Shown piece by piece: positions 39,588-50,042 of a stretch of DNA of 64,000 bases. The translations under genes were made by a program, and so were the position numbers. The stretch's first letter is position 1. Each line of letters opens with the position of its first letter. Under the pieces are notes generated by a model. That model was not told the DNA's origin, ran no database searches, and worked only from the letters and a program-made list of their open reading frames with translations. The stretch spans positions 2,666,001 to 2,730,000 of the forward strand of contig NZ_CP080095.1 in assembly GCF_019428685.1 (NCBI RefSeq), read 5' to 3'. The stretch comes from Paraburkholderia edwinii (GTDB taxonomy: Bacteria; Pseudomonadota; Gammaproteobacteria; Burkholderiales; Burkholderiaceae).

Positions 39588-39602
39588 GGTACGTATTGTC
39601 TC
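39588..39602. promoter_or_regulatory. Operator GGTACGTATTGTCTC before xsc
   Basis: Upstream site about 20 bases beyond the -35, preceded by AAATAAAC and followed by TAAAAAT, both conserved at 33627-33641. Distance to the GGAAC site is 84 bases here and 82 at the other copy, near eight helical turns, which would suit looping. Confidence 0.7.
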
Positions 39603-40172
39603 TAAAAATTTGATGGATGGTCGTGGACAAGAGGGTGGCGGCCGTGCGGCCGGCACTTTCGTGGCGCAACCCCGTCGCGCGGTAGTGACCCTCGCCGCGC
39701 CGATCGTCAGCCCTTGCCATCCGCGACAAATCGGAACGCGGTAAACGCCTGACAAAAATCCGGGTTACCTGGTATGCACCTTGGGATTAGGGTTCCGCCA
39801 TGAAAGCTTTAAGTCCCTCTTTAAAGCGGCCAATCCGTCAGTGCTGGTTCATATTCAATTCGGATATTCGCATGGGATAACTAACGATTAAATTCGGCAA
39901 GACATTTAATTTGCTTTTTTTGAACAGGAAGATTTCGTAGTGTTTGGGTGGCGATTTAACGAGTGCGCTTCGCGCTGGGACGCTTTGCTTCGTCAGCCCT
40001 CGCGCCACGCATGTGTTTATGCACTAGCCTTGCTTTCCAGCGCAACCGCCACACTGAGGTCGAATCGCCGTGTGACCAGAATCGACTGCTGCTAATCGAG
40101 GGTTGAATGATTAGTCTGAAGATTGATTTGCCACATCAGTAGTGCCAAGAACTGAATAACTTGGGAACTGGC
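39603..40172. other. Non-coding region between xsc and the acyltransferase
   Basis: No gene is supported. The left part is GC-rich; the right part (39820-39950) is AT-rich and may hold the promoter of the acyltransferase gene. A short minus-strand frame across the xsc promoter is discounted. Confidence 0.5.
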
Positions 40173-41216
40173 ATGAGAAACCGATACGAAATAATCGATG
40201 CATTGCGCTTTATTCTCGCCGCGTGGGTGGCGATAGGGCACCTCGGCCATTTCCCCATTTTCGGCAAGCAGGCGATCGGCGCGACCGGCGCCATTCATTC
40301 GCTCGATCGATTCACGCATACGTTGATATGGGGCCTGCCGGCGGTCATGGCGTTTTTCGTGATATCGGGTTTTTGCATCCACACGCCGTTCAGGCGGCCC
40401 GGCAAGATTCCCATCCTGAGGTTCTACCTGCGGCGCTATATCCGCGTGCTTGCGCCGGTCGTGGTGACCGTGTTGCTGATGTCGCATCTGTTCCCGGAGA
40501 TGCATATCCTCGGCAGCGATTCGATCTTGTGGAAGAGCATGCTGTGGAGCCTTGTCTGCGAGGAGATCTACTACGCGGTTTATCCGGTGCTTCGCGCGAT
40601 TCGCTTCAAGGTGGGCTGGTGGCCCGTGATGGGCGTCACGATAGCGACGAGCATCGTGCTATCCGATGTTTATCACCGGGCACCCGAATGGTCCGATATC
40701 GGTCCGGTCGCGACCGCGCTGATCCTGTTTCCCGTCTGGATCAGCGGGTGCATCCTCGCTGAAAAGGCACACGCGCTAAAACCGTTGGAAAGCGCCTGGA
40801 CGATATGGTCGTGGCGCATGGCCGCTTGGCTCACGATGTGGGTCAGCGAGTTCCTGCTGTTCCATGTGGGCGTTTCGAAGGTCGTGAGCATGATGTACGT
40901 CGGCGGCGTGGCGTATTTCTGGATTCGCGCGGAGATCGCGTATCACAAGGACCGGGCGGCGTCTCCGGTGCTCGCGGCGGCCGGTGCGTTCAGTTATTCG
41001 TTGTATCTGGTCCACCCGAGCGTCCTCGAAGGCGTGAAGCGTTACGTGCCCGCGGTCGATGAATACACGCGTTCGGGATGGCTGTTTACGGCGATATTGA
41101 CGCTCGTGTACGCGTACATTTTTTATCTGCTGATCGAGGCGCCGTCGCATCGGCTTGCCAAGGGCGTCAAGCTTTCGCCGGTAAAGCCGGCGGTCGTGAC
41201 CAAAGAACTGGTTTAG
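40173..41216 (+). CDS. Acyltransferase-3 (OafA/YrhL-like) membrane protein
   Basis: 347 residues; start 40173 with GGGA about six bases upstream. About ten membrane helices. Family motifs: RNRYEIIDALRFILAAWVAIGHLGHF with the conserved His, PAVMAFFVISGFCIHTPFRR, an RRYIRVLAP segment, LWSLVCEEIYYAVYP and AFSYSLYLVHPSV near the C-terminus. Such proteins move acetyl or other acyl groups to surface sugars or lipids. It stands alone on the strand, preceded by AT-rich DNA, suggesting horizontal acquisition or independent regulation. Confidence 0.9.
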   Translation: MRNRYEIIDALRFILAAWVAIGHLGHFPIFGKQAIGATGAIHSLDRFTHTLIWGLPAVMAFFVISGFCIHTPFRRPGKIPILRFYLRRYIRVLAPVVVTVLLMSHLFPEMHILGSDSILWKSMLWSLVCEEIYYAVYPVLRAIRFKVGWWPVMGVTIATSIVLSDVYHRAPEWSDIGPVATALILFPVWISGCILAEKAHALKPLESAWTIWSWRMAAWLTMWVSEFLLFHVGVSKVVSMMYVGGVAYFWIRAEIAYHKDRAASPVLAAAGAFSYSLYLVHPSVLEGVKRYVPAVDEYTRSGWLFTAILTLVYAYIFYLLIEAPSHRLAKGVKLSPVKPAVVTKELV

Positions 41217-41414
41217 GCGGGTCAGCGTGGGATCAGGCCGGGGTCAGGCGAGGGGGACAAAAATCGGCAATATTTGCACGCGCGATTGCTGCGATTATTG
41301 CGTCAAATTCGCGTCAAATGAAAGGAACGGGCGGAAAGCCGGGGCGGGATTCGCCTCAACGGGATAGAAATGCGGCTCGCGGGCGAGATAACGCTGCAAG
41401 GTCCAGCCATATGA

Positions 41415-43688
<2,274 letters not shown>

Positions 43689-43696
43689 TGCAACAT

Positions 43697-43721
43697 GGAG
43701 GCGGCTATCGAAGCCGCCTCC
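43697..43721 (+). terminator. Terminator hairpin of isocitrate dehydrogenase
   Basis: Perfect ten-base arms GGAGGCGGCT/AGCCGCCTCC with a five-base loop, eight bases past the stop. No clear T-run follows, so it may rely on Rho or act mainly in mRNA stability. Confidence 0.75.
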
Positions 43722-43874
43722 TGAATTCTCCGGCAATCCAATCCGCGCGACGGGTTGCCGATTCGCTCCTCTCCCGCCAACCGCCTCTTCTTTACTGTCT
43801 CAGCGTAAGGCGACGACTTCCACGTAACGCTGATGATGGTTTGGCGACCATGCAGCTTTCACCCCTGCAGACTT

Positions 43875-44372
43875 TCAGTCTTTGAGCCCCGGTCTCCGCA
43901 CGGATGCGCGGAGCAGACACAGCGACGCAGCGAGCAAGACGAGATCCTTAAGCAGAAACTGGCCAGGCGCAGCGGAAATTGCCGGAAAACCGCCCGCAGT
44001 CGGTTCTGCTACACCGGGTGTGCTCAAAAAGAAGGTGAGCGTAATGAGGTACGTCATTGCGGACATCGCTGCCCCCAACGCGGAGAAGAACGGCTTGAAC
44101 GCGCCAATGATGAGCGCAGCAGCGGTCGATAACTCCAGCACGCCAATGACCTCGCTCGCCCCTCTGACACCGAACACCGTGTGCAGCCAACTCATAAAGG
44201 GACTATGCGCGATGAACGGAGCGATCCCGTTTGCTTCGTACATCGTGAATTTCATGCCGCCGAACCAGAGAAAGACGACGACAAGCGCCCACCTGAGCAG
44301 AACAAATACAGATAGGGATCCAACGCTCTTTTCAGCGATTTGTAGACGAAGTTGATTTTCACCATGGGTCAT
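43875..44372 (-). CDS. RclC/YkgB-family (DUF417) membrane protein
   Basis: 165 residues from ATG 44372 with AGAGAG seven bases upstream. Four membrane helices; the DUF417 signature RWALVVVFLWFGGMKFTMYEA near the N-terminus and GLRGASEVIGVLEL-like and PFFSALGAAMSAMTYLITLTFFLSTPGV segments. E. coli RclC is induced by reactive chlorine and protects against it. An AraC regulator with RclR-like architecture is encoded in the same island (62.2 kb). Likely a redox-stress membrane protein. Confidence 0.85.
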   Translation of the reverse strand: MTHGENQLRLQIAEKSVGSLSVFVLLRWALVVVFLWFGGMKFTMYEANGIAPFIAHSPFMSWLHTVFGVRGASEVIGVLELSTAAALIIGAFKPFFSALGAAMSAMTYLITLTFFLSTPGVAEPTAGGFPAISAAPGQFLLKDLVLLAASLCLLRASVRRPGLKD

Positions 44373-44409
44373 TTGCGGTCTCTCTTTCAAGTCAGTTGTA
44401 TATGCTTGC

Positions 44410-44464
44410 CGTCAGGCAACGATCTGATGCGCTGGAAGCGCGTCATCTGTTTGCGTGCCTGACG
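44410..44464. promoter_or_regulatory. Nested hairpin between cupin and RclC-like genes
   Basis: Outer arms CGTCAGGCA/TGCCTGACG and an inner GATGCGC-TGGAA-GCGCGTC form a long stem just after the degenerate cupin gene and before the RclC-like gene. Could terminate the cupin transcript. Confidence 0.55.
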
Positions 44465-44471
44465 CACCGGA

Positions 44472-44786
44472 TTACTTCACTCCGACGCTCAGCGCCTTGT
44501 CGTCGTTATCGACCATCAGCACCGTCAGCAGCTTCGCGGATTTCGTCTTGCTCGCATTGCGGCTAACACGGTGCAGGGCACCAGGTTCCCCATAAAAGCA
44601 TTCCCCGGTGTGATAGACCCGCTTCGGGCCGTCGCTCACTTGCGACTCGATAGCGCCTGAGACGACGTAGCCAAAGATGAAGACTGACTTTGCATCCTCC
44701 TGCGACAGAGCATCTCCGCCGGGGGCATAGTCAGCGACCACCACAGTCAACGACTTGCCGGGAATGCAGGGGAAAAACAATTTCAT
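44472..44786 (-). pseudogene. Degenerate cupin, truncated paralogue of the next gene
   Basis: 104 residues that align throughout with residues ~40-138 of the adjacent cupin (IPGKSL, YVVSGAIESQV, DGPKRVYH, HRVSRNAS). It lacks the signal peptide, and the cupin metal-ligand stretch SHEHAKSAF is changed to SQEDAKSVF, losing both His. It is therefore unlikely to bind metal or be exported. It may be a decaying duplicate; an intact start (ATG) remains, so expression is possible. Confidence 0.65.
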
Positions 44787-44856
44787 CCGTTGCCAGCCTT
44801 CAGGAGTGGGTCGAAGTTTTCGGATTGTGCGGTATCGATGGAAGGGCTACCCGGTA

Positions 44857-45273
44857 TTACTTAAGCGGGGTGGTCAGCGCCTTGTCGTCGGTATCCACTA
44901 CGAACACCGCGAGCAGCTTCGCGGGTTTTGTGCGGCTCGCATTGCGGCTAACACGGTGCACTCCGCCGGGTTCCTCGAAGAAGCTTTCGCCTGCGTGATA
45001 GACCCGCTTCGGGCCGTCGTTCACCTGCGACTCGATAGCGCCCGAGACGACGTAGGCATAGATGAAGGCCGACTTCGCATGCTCGTGCGACGGCGACGCT
45101 CCGCCCGGGGCATAGTCCACGACTACGGCGATCAACGACTTGCCGGGAATGTTGGAAATAGGGTGATCAAAGGTTGGCATGACCTTTTCGCCGGAGCCAT
45201 GTGCCGCAGCCGGCCACGCTGCAAGAAGCGCCAGGGCCGCAAACGAAGCACCCATCCAGGATCGAATCTTCAT
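44857..45273 (-). CDS. Exported cupin-domain protein
   Basis: 138 residues; start 45273 with GGAG nine bases upstream, a second ATG at 45279 being the alternative. Signal peptide ends near WPAAAHG. The single cupin barrel has motif 1 GGASPSHEHAKSAFIYAYVVSG (His ligands and later Glu position) and motif 2 GESFFEEPGGVHRVSRN with the last His. Small periplasmic cupins of this kind may bind metals or act as quercetinase-like or sensor proteins. A predicted promoter with a CTATAC-type operator lies ~145 bases upstream. Confidence 0.82.
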   Translation of the reverse strand: MKIRSWMGASFAALALLAAWPAAAHGSGEKVMPTFDHPISNIPGKSLIAVVVDYAPGGASPSHEHAKSAFIYAYVVSGAIESQVNDGPKRVYHAGESFFEEPGGVHRVSRNASRTKPAKLLAVFVVDTDDKALTTPLK

Positions 45274-45417
45274 GAACATGCTCTCCTTTAGAACCGTGTT
45301 TAAGACCCTCGTATCGTTGCTTTTTATGCCTGGGCGCAAATAATAAAATCGAAGGTCACGTTTAATAGTGAGGACGGCAATCGAGATAACAGGCGCAACG
45401 TATCGCGTTCTTCATCC

Positions 45418-45486
45418 ATTTTAAGATCACGTCGACCTTTATTCACGGCATCATGAGTACATAGTTGCTATACGCTGGTATGGGCG
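45418..45486 (-). promoter_or_regulatory. Promoter with CTATAC-N3-GGTATGG operator, copy 1
   Basis: Reading the minus strand: an operator-like CCATACC-N3-GTATAG, then GTGAAT (-35, 45441-45446), 17 bases, TAAAAT (-10, 45418-45423). The same blocks with the same spacing occur at 55437-55501 before ridA. Probably an activated promoter for the cupin. Confidence 0.6.
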
Positions 45487-45835
45487 ACGGCAATACGGCT
45501 TGGACCTTAGAATTGCGACGAGCGATGCGAGCAAAGATGATTCGCAGATCCGACCTGGACAGATGTGCCACGAACTGTGCACACGCTGTACCTACACGGC
45601 CGTTTTAATTCTTGAATCATCGGCACACCATAGTCAATAAGGGATGCAGATAATCGCATCCCTTTGTCGTGAAGCTTCGATGGTGCGTTAAAGGAGACGC
45701 GTGCTGGGCGGCGCCTTCTTCGCTCGAGCGAGCCACAACGCGCGGTCCGGCCTGCAACACATGAGTCTCGCTCCCGACGAGGCGACCTCTGCAGGTCCAG
45801 GCCGTCGATAGACGGACGGATCGTCCAGGCTGTTT

Positions 45836-45908
45836 TGATCCTTTTTCGCTTTTTCTTGAGCGAATCCAGTCTCGAAAAGGCTATCGCGGCCGCCTAAAGT
45901 AGAGGCTC
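45836..45908 (+). promoter_or_regulatory. Promoter element TGATCC...TCGAAA-N17-TAAAGT, copy 1
   Basis: A 73-base block that aligns, with identical spacing of its parts, to 63266-63338. Upstream box TGATCC-T-rich-CTTTTTCTTGAG, then AGTCTCGAAA (-35-like TCGAAA at 45872) and TAAAGT (-10 at 45895). Precedes nitroreductase copy 1 with a ~165-base leader. Confidence 0.65.
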
Positions 45909-46071
45909 ACAACTACCTGATGAGGGTTCGCACCACGAGCGGTAACGGTAGTCCTGCTGTCGGATCCACCACCCGCGACGATGTCGAATGCCTGCGGGGC
46001 GGATAAGCCGGCTTGCCGGGCGCATATAGCGCTGCTCAACGTGAATCCATCACCTGCACATAGGAACGCTC

Positions 46072-46707
46072 ATGACAAACGAAATCACCACGACCAACGC
46101 GGTCATCGAATCGATGCTGAGCCGCAGCGCCGCCAAGTACTACGACGCCTCTGCCACCTTGAGCGACGATGTAATCCGCGATCTCGTGCAAATCGGCACT
46201 TCGGCGCCGACGTCCTTCCACTTGCAAAACTGGCGCTTCATCGCGGTACGCACACCTGAAGCCAAAGCACGGCTCAAGCCGATTGCGTGGAACCAGCCTG
46301 CGATTACCGATGCGGCGGTGACTTTTATCGTCTGTGGCCAGTTAGTCGATACGAGCGTCATCCCGGAGCGTCTGGCGCCGCTGGTCAAAGCGGGCGTCAT
46401 GCCGGCAAGCATGGTGCCGGAATGGGAAATCCCCGCACGCAATCTGTATATGGCGTACCCGCAGCGCCGGCGCGACGAGGCAGTTCGTAGCGCGACCTTC
46501 GGCGCAGCCGCGATGATCTATGCGGCCCGCTCGCTAGGCCTGGGGTCGACGCCGATGATCGGCTTCGATGCCGATGCGGTGCATCGCGAGTTCGGACTCG
46601 CTGACGACGAAGTGCCGGTCATGCTGTTGTCGGTCGGACCGGAACGTGCCGGGAACTGGGCGCAGAAGCCGCGCCGTCCGGTGGCCGATGTGCTGGACCT
46701 CGTTTAA
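46072..46707 (+). CDS. Nitroreductase-family flavoprotein, copy 1
   Basis: 211 residues of the FMN-dependent nitroreductase fold: SRSAAKYYD at the N-terminus, APTSFHLQNWRFIAV near 43-57, FGAAAMIYAARSLGLGSTPMIGFD near 140-163 and PVMLLSVGPE. It likely reduces quinones, nitro compounds or similar electrophiles with NAD(P)H. An AhpD-like gene follows after 34 bases in the same operon. A second copy of both genes lies at 60-61.4 kb; the C-terminal 70 residues are identical between copies. Confidence 0.9.
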   Translation: MTNEITTTNAVIESMLSRSAAKYYDASATLSDDVIRDLVQIGTSAPTSFHLQNWRFIAVRTPEAKARLKPIAWNQPAITDAAVTFIVCGQLVDTSVIPERLAPLVKAGVMPASMVPEWEIPARNLYMAYPQRRRDEAVRSATFGAAAMIYAARSLGLGSTPMIGFDADAVHREFGLADDEVPVMLLSVGPERAGNWAQKPRRPVADVLDLV

Positions 46708-47294
46708 TTTTCTTGTGAAGCATTCATCTACGGAGATCATGATGCCGAGAATTACCTTGCCCACGCCGGAACAAGTGCCGGCCGATTCGAAGCCGACGCT
46801 CGATGCGTTCACCAAAAACATCGGGTTCACCCCGACCATGATGGCGATATTCGCGCAGAGCCCGATCGCGTTCAACTCATGGGCCACGTTGCTCGGCTCC
46901 CTGAGCAAGGCGCTCGACGTGAAGACGCGCGACAGCATCGGTCTCGCGGTCTCGGAAGTGAACGGCTGCAACTACTGCCTGACGGTTCACAGCTTTACGG
47001 CCGAGCATATGGCCCGTCTTCCGGCCGATGAAATCATTCTTGCGCGGAAGGGCCATGCCACCGATCCAAAGCGCGACGCCGCGGTGCAGTTTGCGCGCAA
47101 AGTCATCGAGACGCGCGGCAAGGTCAGTGACGCCGATCTGAAGGCGGTCCGCGATGCGGGCTACACCGATGCGAATGTCATGGAGATCATCGCGCTGGTG
47201 GCCCAGTACTCGCTGACGAACTTTTTCAACAACGTGTTCGATCCCGAGAAGGACTTTCCCGCCGTGGCGCCGGCCGGTTCGATCTGAACGCTAT
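46457..47294 (+). repeat. Recent duplication segment, copy 1
   Basis: Two near-identical patches: the last ~245 bases of the nitroreductase gene (about five differences) and ~532 bases covering almost the whole AhpD-like gene (no difference seen by eye, 46763-47294 vs 60827-61358). The 5' half of the nitroreductase gene is visibly more diverged, pointing to gene conversion. Confidence 0.85.
46742..47287 (+). CDS. AhpD-like carboxymuconolactone-decarboxylase-family peroxidase, copy 1
   Basis: 181 residues; start 46742 with GGAG six bases upstream. Helical AhpD/CMD fold with the redox motif EVNGCNYCLTVHS (CxxC and His, near residue 80). The family name is peroxidase-related (uncharacterised peroxidase-related enzyme). 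It probably detoxifies hydroperoxides or reactive electrophiles together with the upstream nitroreductase. Nearly all the coding sequence is identical to the copy at 60806, but the first seven residues differ. Confidence 0.9.
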   Translation: MPRITLPTPEQVPADSKPTLDAFTKNIGFTPTMMAIFAQSPIAFNSWATLLGSLSKALDVKTRDSIGLAVSEVNGCNYCLTVHSFTAEHMARLPADEIILARKGHATDPKRDAAVQFARKVIETRGKVSDADLKAVRDAGYTDANVMEIIALVAQYSLTNFFNNVFDPEKDFPAVAPAGSI

Positions 47295-47355
47295 ACGGTC
47301 TCTGGGACCCTCAAGAGAGGGTTCCAGCAAGTTTCGAGTGATGCGAGCGTCATGC

Positions 47356-47392
47356 GGAAGCCCGGATGCCGCGGGAAAGGCGCCGGGGTTCC
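47356..47392 (+). terminator. Hairpin after AhpD-like copy 1
   Basis: GGAA-CCCGG-GCC arms pair with GGC-CCGGG-TTCC around GCGGGAAA. The element is related to the longer hairpin after copy 2, so terminators were duplicated too. Confidence 0.55.
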
Positions 47393-47424
47393 AGGTATGA
47401 GCCGATCAATGCAGGAGTAGGAAA

Positions 47425-48123
47425 GTGACACTCAATCATCCCATTTTCACGCGCTGGCCCGCGCGGCACGCCGATCGGATCCAGCTCTTTTCGTTGCCGA
47501 CGCCGAACGGCGTGAAGGTCGGCATCATGCTCGAGGAGACCGGCCTCGCGTATGAGCCGCACCGTGTCGATATCACAGCGAACGAGCACCACGATCCGGC
47601 TTTCCTCGCGCTCAATCCGAACGGCAAGATTCCGGCGATCTACGATCCGAATGGGCCAAGCGGCTTGCCACTGGGGCTGTTTGAATCGGGAGCGATTCTG
47701 ATCTATCTCGCCGACAAGTCGCGTCAATTCCTCTCCACGGATCCCCACACGCGGTATGAAACGATCCAGTGGGTGATGTGGCAGATGGGCGGCGTCGGGC
47801 CGATGTTCGGCCAGGTCGGCTTCTTCAATAAATTTGCCGGCAAGGCGTATCTGGACAAACGCCCGCTTGCACGGTACGTGACTGAATCGGCGCGGCTGCT
47901 CGATGTGCTCGACAAACGGCTCGCGGACCGCAGTTGGGTCATGGGCTCGGACTACAGCATTGCCGATATTTCATTGCTGGGGTGGGTGCGTAACCTGATC
48001 GGCTTTTACGAAGCAAGAGAGCTGGTTGGTTTCGACCGCTTTCTTCATGTGCGCAGGTGGTTCGATTGCGGCCTCGAGCGTCCGGCGGTGCAGCGGGGAC
48101 TGCTCGTGACAGCGGCTGACTGA
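47425..48123 (+). CDS. Glutathione S-transferase (Ure2/YfcG-like)
   Basis: 232 residues, GTG start with AGGAG seven bases upstream. N-terminal thioredoxin-like domain (LFSLPTPNGVKVGIMLEETG, LNPNGKIPAI, ESGAILIYLADK) and C-terminal helical domain (WVMGSDYSIADISLLGW). The TPN motif near the start and the ESGAI loop are those of the YfcG/YghU/Ure2 class, which use glutathione disulfide or peroxides. It fits the redox theme of the region. The AhpD-like gene ends 137 bases upstream with a terminator between. Confidence 0.92.
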   Translation: MTLNHPIFTRWPARHADRIQLFSLPTPNGVKVGIMLEETGLAYEPHRVDITANEHHDPAFLALNPNGKIPAIYDPNGPSGLPLGLFESGAILIYLADKSRQFLSTDPHTRYETIQWVMWQMGGVGPMFGQVGFFNKFAGKAYLDKRPLARYVTESARLLDVLDKRLADRSWVMGSDYSIADISLLGWVRNLIGFYEARELVGFDRFLHVRRWFDCGLERPAVQRGLLVTAAD

Positions 48124-48204
48124 CAAGCGCATGCCACGAAGCTTGTCGTGATCGGTGGCACTGTGCGCCAAGGTCGCGTTCCACGGTAACAAAGCGAGGA
48201 AATC

Positions 48205-48675
48205 ATGATTGAAATCACCGCCGACATGCAGGCGATCATCAAGCAGGCAATCCTGTCTTTCGTCGCGACAGTCAACGAGGACGGCACGCCCAATCTCTCG
48301 CCGAAGGCGTCCTTGACGGTGGTGAACGGTATTCTCTTCTTCGCCGATATCGCATCGCCAAAGACAATACTGAACCTGACGCACAATCCGTCCATCGAAA
48401 TCAATGTAGTCGACATCTTCCAGCGGCGGGGCTATCGATTCAAGGGCAGTGCGTCGATACTGTCGCCAGGCGACGACGAATATCTCACGATCGCCAACTG
48501 GGTTAGGGCGACGAACGGCCCGGAGTATCCAGTCGATCACGTAGTCAGGATCGACACCACTTCGATCAACCCGTTGCTCTCGCCGGCGCATGTGTTCGCC
48601 AATCCTCCTCGAAGTCAGGAGGAAATCAGGATGACATACTATAAAAAGTACGCGGTGAAGCCCGTCGGGGAATAG
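48205..48675 (+). CDS. Pyridoxamine-5'-phosphate-oxidase-like FMN-binding protein
   Basis: 156 residues with the PPOX split-barrel: AILSFVATVNEDGTPNLSPK, GILFFADIASPKTILNL, PSIEINVVDIFQRRGYRFKGSA. Such proteins bind FMN, F420 or heme and act as flavin reductases or oxidases of small substrates. It follows the GST by 81 bases, so they may be co-transcribed. No specific substrate is evident. Confidence 0.88.
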   Translation: MIEITADMQAIIKQAILSFVATVNEDGTPNLSPKASLTVVNGILFFADIASPKTILNLTHNPSIEINVVDIFQRRGYRFKGSASILSPGDDEYLTIANWVRATNGPEYPVDHVVRIDTTSINPLLSPAHVFANPPRSQEEIRMTYYKKYAVKPVGE

Positions 48676-48697
48676 GTGAGGGGGCGCGAAGCGTGCG

Positions 48698-49660
48698 TTA
48701 TGGTCGTTCGATATCCACGTATTCGGAAGGATCCATGCCGTAGACTTTCCTGAATGCGCGCAGGAAACTGCTGCGGCTCGCGTAGCCGACGTTTCGCGCG
48801 ATCTGGTCGATCGAAAGTTCCCTGTTCGACGCGAGCGTCGCCGCGGCCTGTCGCATCCGCAATTGCCGCAATACGGCGATCGGCGATTCGCCAACCAGAT
48901 CCGCAAACCGCTGCATGAATGACGACCGGTTAAGGCCGGACAGTTGCGCCAATGAGCGGATCGAATGCGGCGCGCCGGGCCGATTGACCATCTCCGAGAA
49001 CGCGCGTGCGATCTGAGGATCGCTTAGCATCGAGAAGCGCTCGCTCAATACGCTCGTCGAGGTGAGCGAACGGCGCAGCAGCATGACAAGCACCTGCTTG
49101 AGCAAGGTCGTTGTCATCGCGCTAACACCCACCTGCTGCTTCGCCAGTTCGTCGATCACGGACTTCAGCGTTTGATCGAGCCTGTCTTCGACATCGAAAC
49201 GTTCGACGATCGGCGACGTCAGCCCCGAAAACAACTCGATCGTGGTGCCGTAGGTCGCCTGAAAATAGCCGCACACGAGTATCACTTCCGGCTTCTCCGT
49301 GCCAGCCACGAAACGCACCAGCGAGCCGCTCTGTTCGCAGGCCTCCAGATCCACCATCTTTTGCATCGGCACGCGGTTGTCGTGATCGAACGCGGTAATG
49401 TGGAACGGGCGTTCAGCCGGCACGACGATCAGCATATGCGGCGACAGGCGGATCGGCGCGTTATCCCCGACCACCAGTTCGCCGGTGCCGTCCAGGTTGT
49501 AATGCAGGGCAGGCTTTTTCGATGGCGCAAACGACAGGCGCCAACCCGGACTTACGTGGCATTCAGCGAGGTCGACAAATTTCACGTCCAGCCGCGTAAG
49601 CAGGCTGTCGAGGTCGGTCGTCGAGATTCGGGGGAGTCGCGTCATTGCCACGTCCTGCAT
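48698..49660 (-). CDS. AraC-family regulator with N-terminal cupin sensor
   Basis: 320 residues. N-terminal RclR-like AraC_binding_2/cupin_6 domain (FVDLAECHVSPGWRLSFA, LHYNLDGTGELVVG) and C-terminal two-HTH (SIRSLAQLSGLNRSSFMQRFAD, IARNVGYASRSSFLRAFRKVYG). It is convergent with the PPOX gene. Members of this group sense reactive chlorine or aldehydes. Likely controls part of the surrounding detoxification genes. Start near 49660 has GGAG three bases upstream; the downstream Met at residue 6 is an alternative. Confidence 0.88.
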   Translation of the reverse strand: MQDVAMTRLPRISTTDLDSLLTRLDVKFVDLAECHVSPGWRLSFAPSKKPALHYNLDGTGELVVGDNAPIRLSPHMLIVVPAERPFHITAFDHDNRVPMQKMVDLEACEQSGSLVRFVAGTEKPEVILVCGYFQATYGTTIELFSGLTSPIVERFDVEDRLDQTLKSVIDELAKQQVGVSAMTTTLLKQVLVMLLRRSLTSTSVLSERFSMLSDPQIARAFSEMVNRPGAPHSIRSLAQLSGLNRSSFMQRFADLVGESPIAVLRQLRMRQAAATLASNRELSIDQIARNVGYASRSSFLRAFRKVYGMDPSEYVDIERP

Positions 49661-50042
49661 TTTCTCCGCTTAACGGTTGCCGCCAGGTGGTTTGACCCGG
49701 GTTTCTTTGGGGAACTCCAAAGCCCACGCGGCATCGATCTGATCGATTGCATCATTCCTGATTCATCCATTTTTGCATAAACAGCGGCAACGCAGACTCA
49801 ACCTATGTCTACGGCCGCTCTCTCGGGCATGCAGCTCGTTGGCGCGACATTCTAATCAGCCCTGTCAGAGATTTGCTATGTTTAAAGAAGACATCATTCA
49901 AAAATGGACGAATAGCGACTCACTCCGGATTTTTAGCTTCGAAGTGCCCTATAGACTTGCTATTTATCCGTACCCCTCTGCCCAGCATGGCGAGAGCACC
50001 GTGCGCAGAGGTATCCCGCACACCATTTCATAGGAGCCAAGC
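49661..50042. other. Intergenic region before FixJ-type regulator 2
   Basis: No gene seen. It carries GGAGCCAAGC just before GTG 50043. Divergent promoters for the AraC and FixJ genes must lie here but I cannot assign them. Confidence 0.5.

Larger units (their letters stand above)
45274..46071. other. Non-coding region with two regulatory elements
   Basis: No gene seen in ~800 bases. It contains the minus-strand promoter element at 45418-45486 (for the cupin) and the plus-strand element at 45836-45908 (for the nitroreductase). The remainder has an intermediate GC content and no obvious reading frame. Confidence 0.6.

Noticed and set aside
39498..39755. Minus-strand 85-codon frame covering the xsc promoter
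   Set aside because: It overlaps a well-supported promoter and has no ribosome site or family.
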